From positions 1 to 63,536 of IMG/VR virus record IMGVR_UViG_3300046516_001004: a DNA stretch of 63,536 nucleotides. The stretch is one strand, 5' to 3'. The position numbers and the translations under genes are program-made. Source of the stretch: a virus. The notes under the pieces were generated by a model, which was not told where the DNA came from, did not search any database, and was given only the letters and a program-made list of their open reading frames with translations. This document shows positions 63,336 to 63,536 of this stretch, piece by piece (positions within the stretch are counted from its first letter, which is position 1; each line of letters starts with the position of its first letter).

Positions 63336-63536
63336 AGACGTTCGATCAACTTTGGGAGTTCACCGATAAGATCCCCGGATCCTTCACGCGCCTCAGCGGA
63401 GAGAAGCTGTACGAGTTCGCAAGCTATGTTCCTGCCGGTGGATACATTGCAGAAATCGGAGTGGATCAAGGCCGCAGCGCAAGCCTGCTGCTGGCTGCTT
63501 CTGAGAACACCGGAGCACACGTCTATTTGATCGACA
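63332..63536 (+). CDS. Methyltransferase gene, 5' part, continues at base 1
   Basis: This is the start (MKTFDQLWEFTDKIPGSFTR and on) of the 184-residue methyltransferase that ends at 477. The last 127 bases duplicate the window's beginning; counting them once gives one uninterrupted frame. Confidence 0.75.
   Translation, partial: MKTFDQLWEFTDKIPGSFTRLSGEKLYEFASYVPAGGYIAEIGVDQGRSASLLLAASENTGAHVYLID
63410..63536. repeat. Terminal overlap, copy 2
   Basis: Exact copy of the first 127 bases. See the entry for the first copy. Confidence 0.9.

Overview
The window is one complete virus genome written as a linear string. The first 127 bases recur exactly as the last 127, so the molecule closes to a circle of about 63,409 bp, and one gene runs across the join (starts at 63332, ends at 477). 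It is a tailed bacteriophage: portal, scaffold, HK97-like major capsid protein, both terminase subunits and a short-tail set (nozzle-like protein, three ejection-type proteins, no tape measure) indicate podovirus morphology. Shine-Dalgarno sites, ATGA/GTGA stop-start overlaps and sigma70-like promoter elements point to a bacterial host. I cannot name the host from the sequence. GC is moderate to high and the palindrome GGATCC is strikingly over-represented.

Layout on the circle. (1) Leftward block 39.4 to 6.5 kb: an XRE regulator, a run of small early-type genes (including a Tad1/Acb2-like anti-defence candidate), an odd tRNA-like gene, DNA packaging (terminases about 31.0-34.1 kb), portal, scaffold, capsid, head-tail proteins, fibres, nozzle, ejection proteins, and a Cas4-like nuclease at the far end. 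Intrinsic terminators after the portal group and after the capsid group, plus a promoter before the scaffold, divide this block. (2) Control region 39.4-40.25 kb with inverted-repeat operators. (3) Rightward block 40.25-47.46 kb: small proteins, a DUF932 protein, a sliding-clamp-like protein, a DUF3560-methyltransferase fusion and a 30-residue peptide, ended by a strong terminator. (4) Leftward block 52.1-47.5 kb: a second XRE regulator, a lambda-O-like initiator carrying origin-type iterons in its coding sequence, a helicase-loader-like protein, a RuvC-like resolvase and several exported or membrane proteins. (5) Rightward block 52.2 kb through the join to 6.6 kb: a recombination pair (annealing-like protein and Cas4-like exonuclease), a structured noncoding stretch of about 375 nt, a DEDD exonuclease, small Cys-rich proteins, then a cassette of six glycosyltransferases and seven SAM-dependent methyltransferases.

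How it fits together: no DNA polymerase, helicase or primase is visible, so replication probably borrows the host replisome, recruited by the O-like initiator and loader and perhaps the phage clamp-like protein. No integrase, Par system or recognisable endolysin was found. The glycosyltransferase/methyltransferase cassette could build and methylate a glycan on the virion or on the host surface. The most unusual content is a set of apparently structured RNAs (56.0-56.4, 36.7, 51.4, 41.4 and 5.2 kb), the large glycan cassette, and the in-gene iteron origin.
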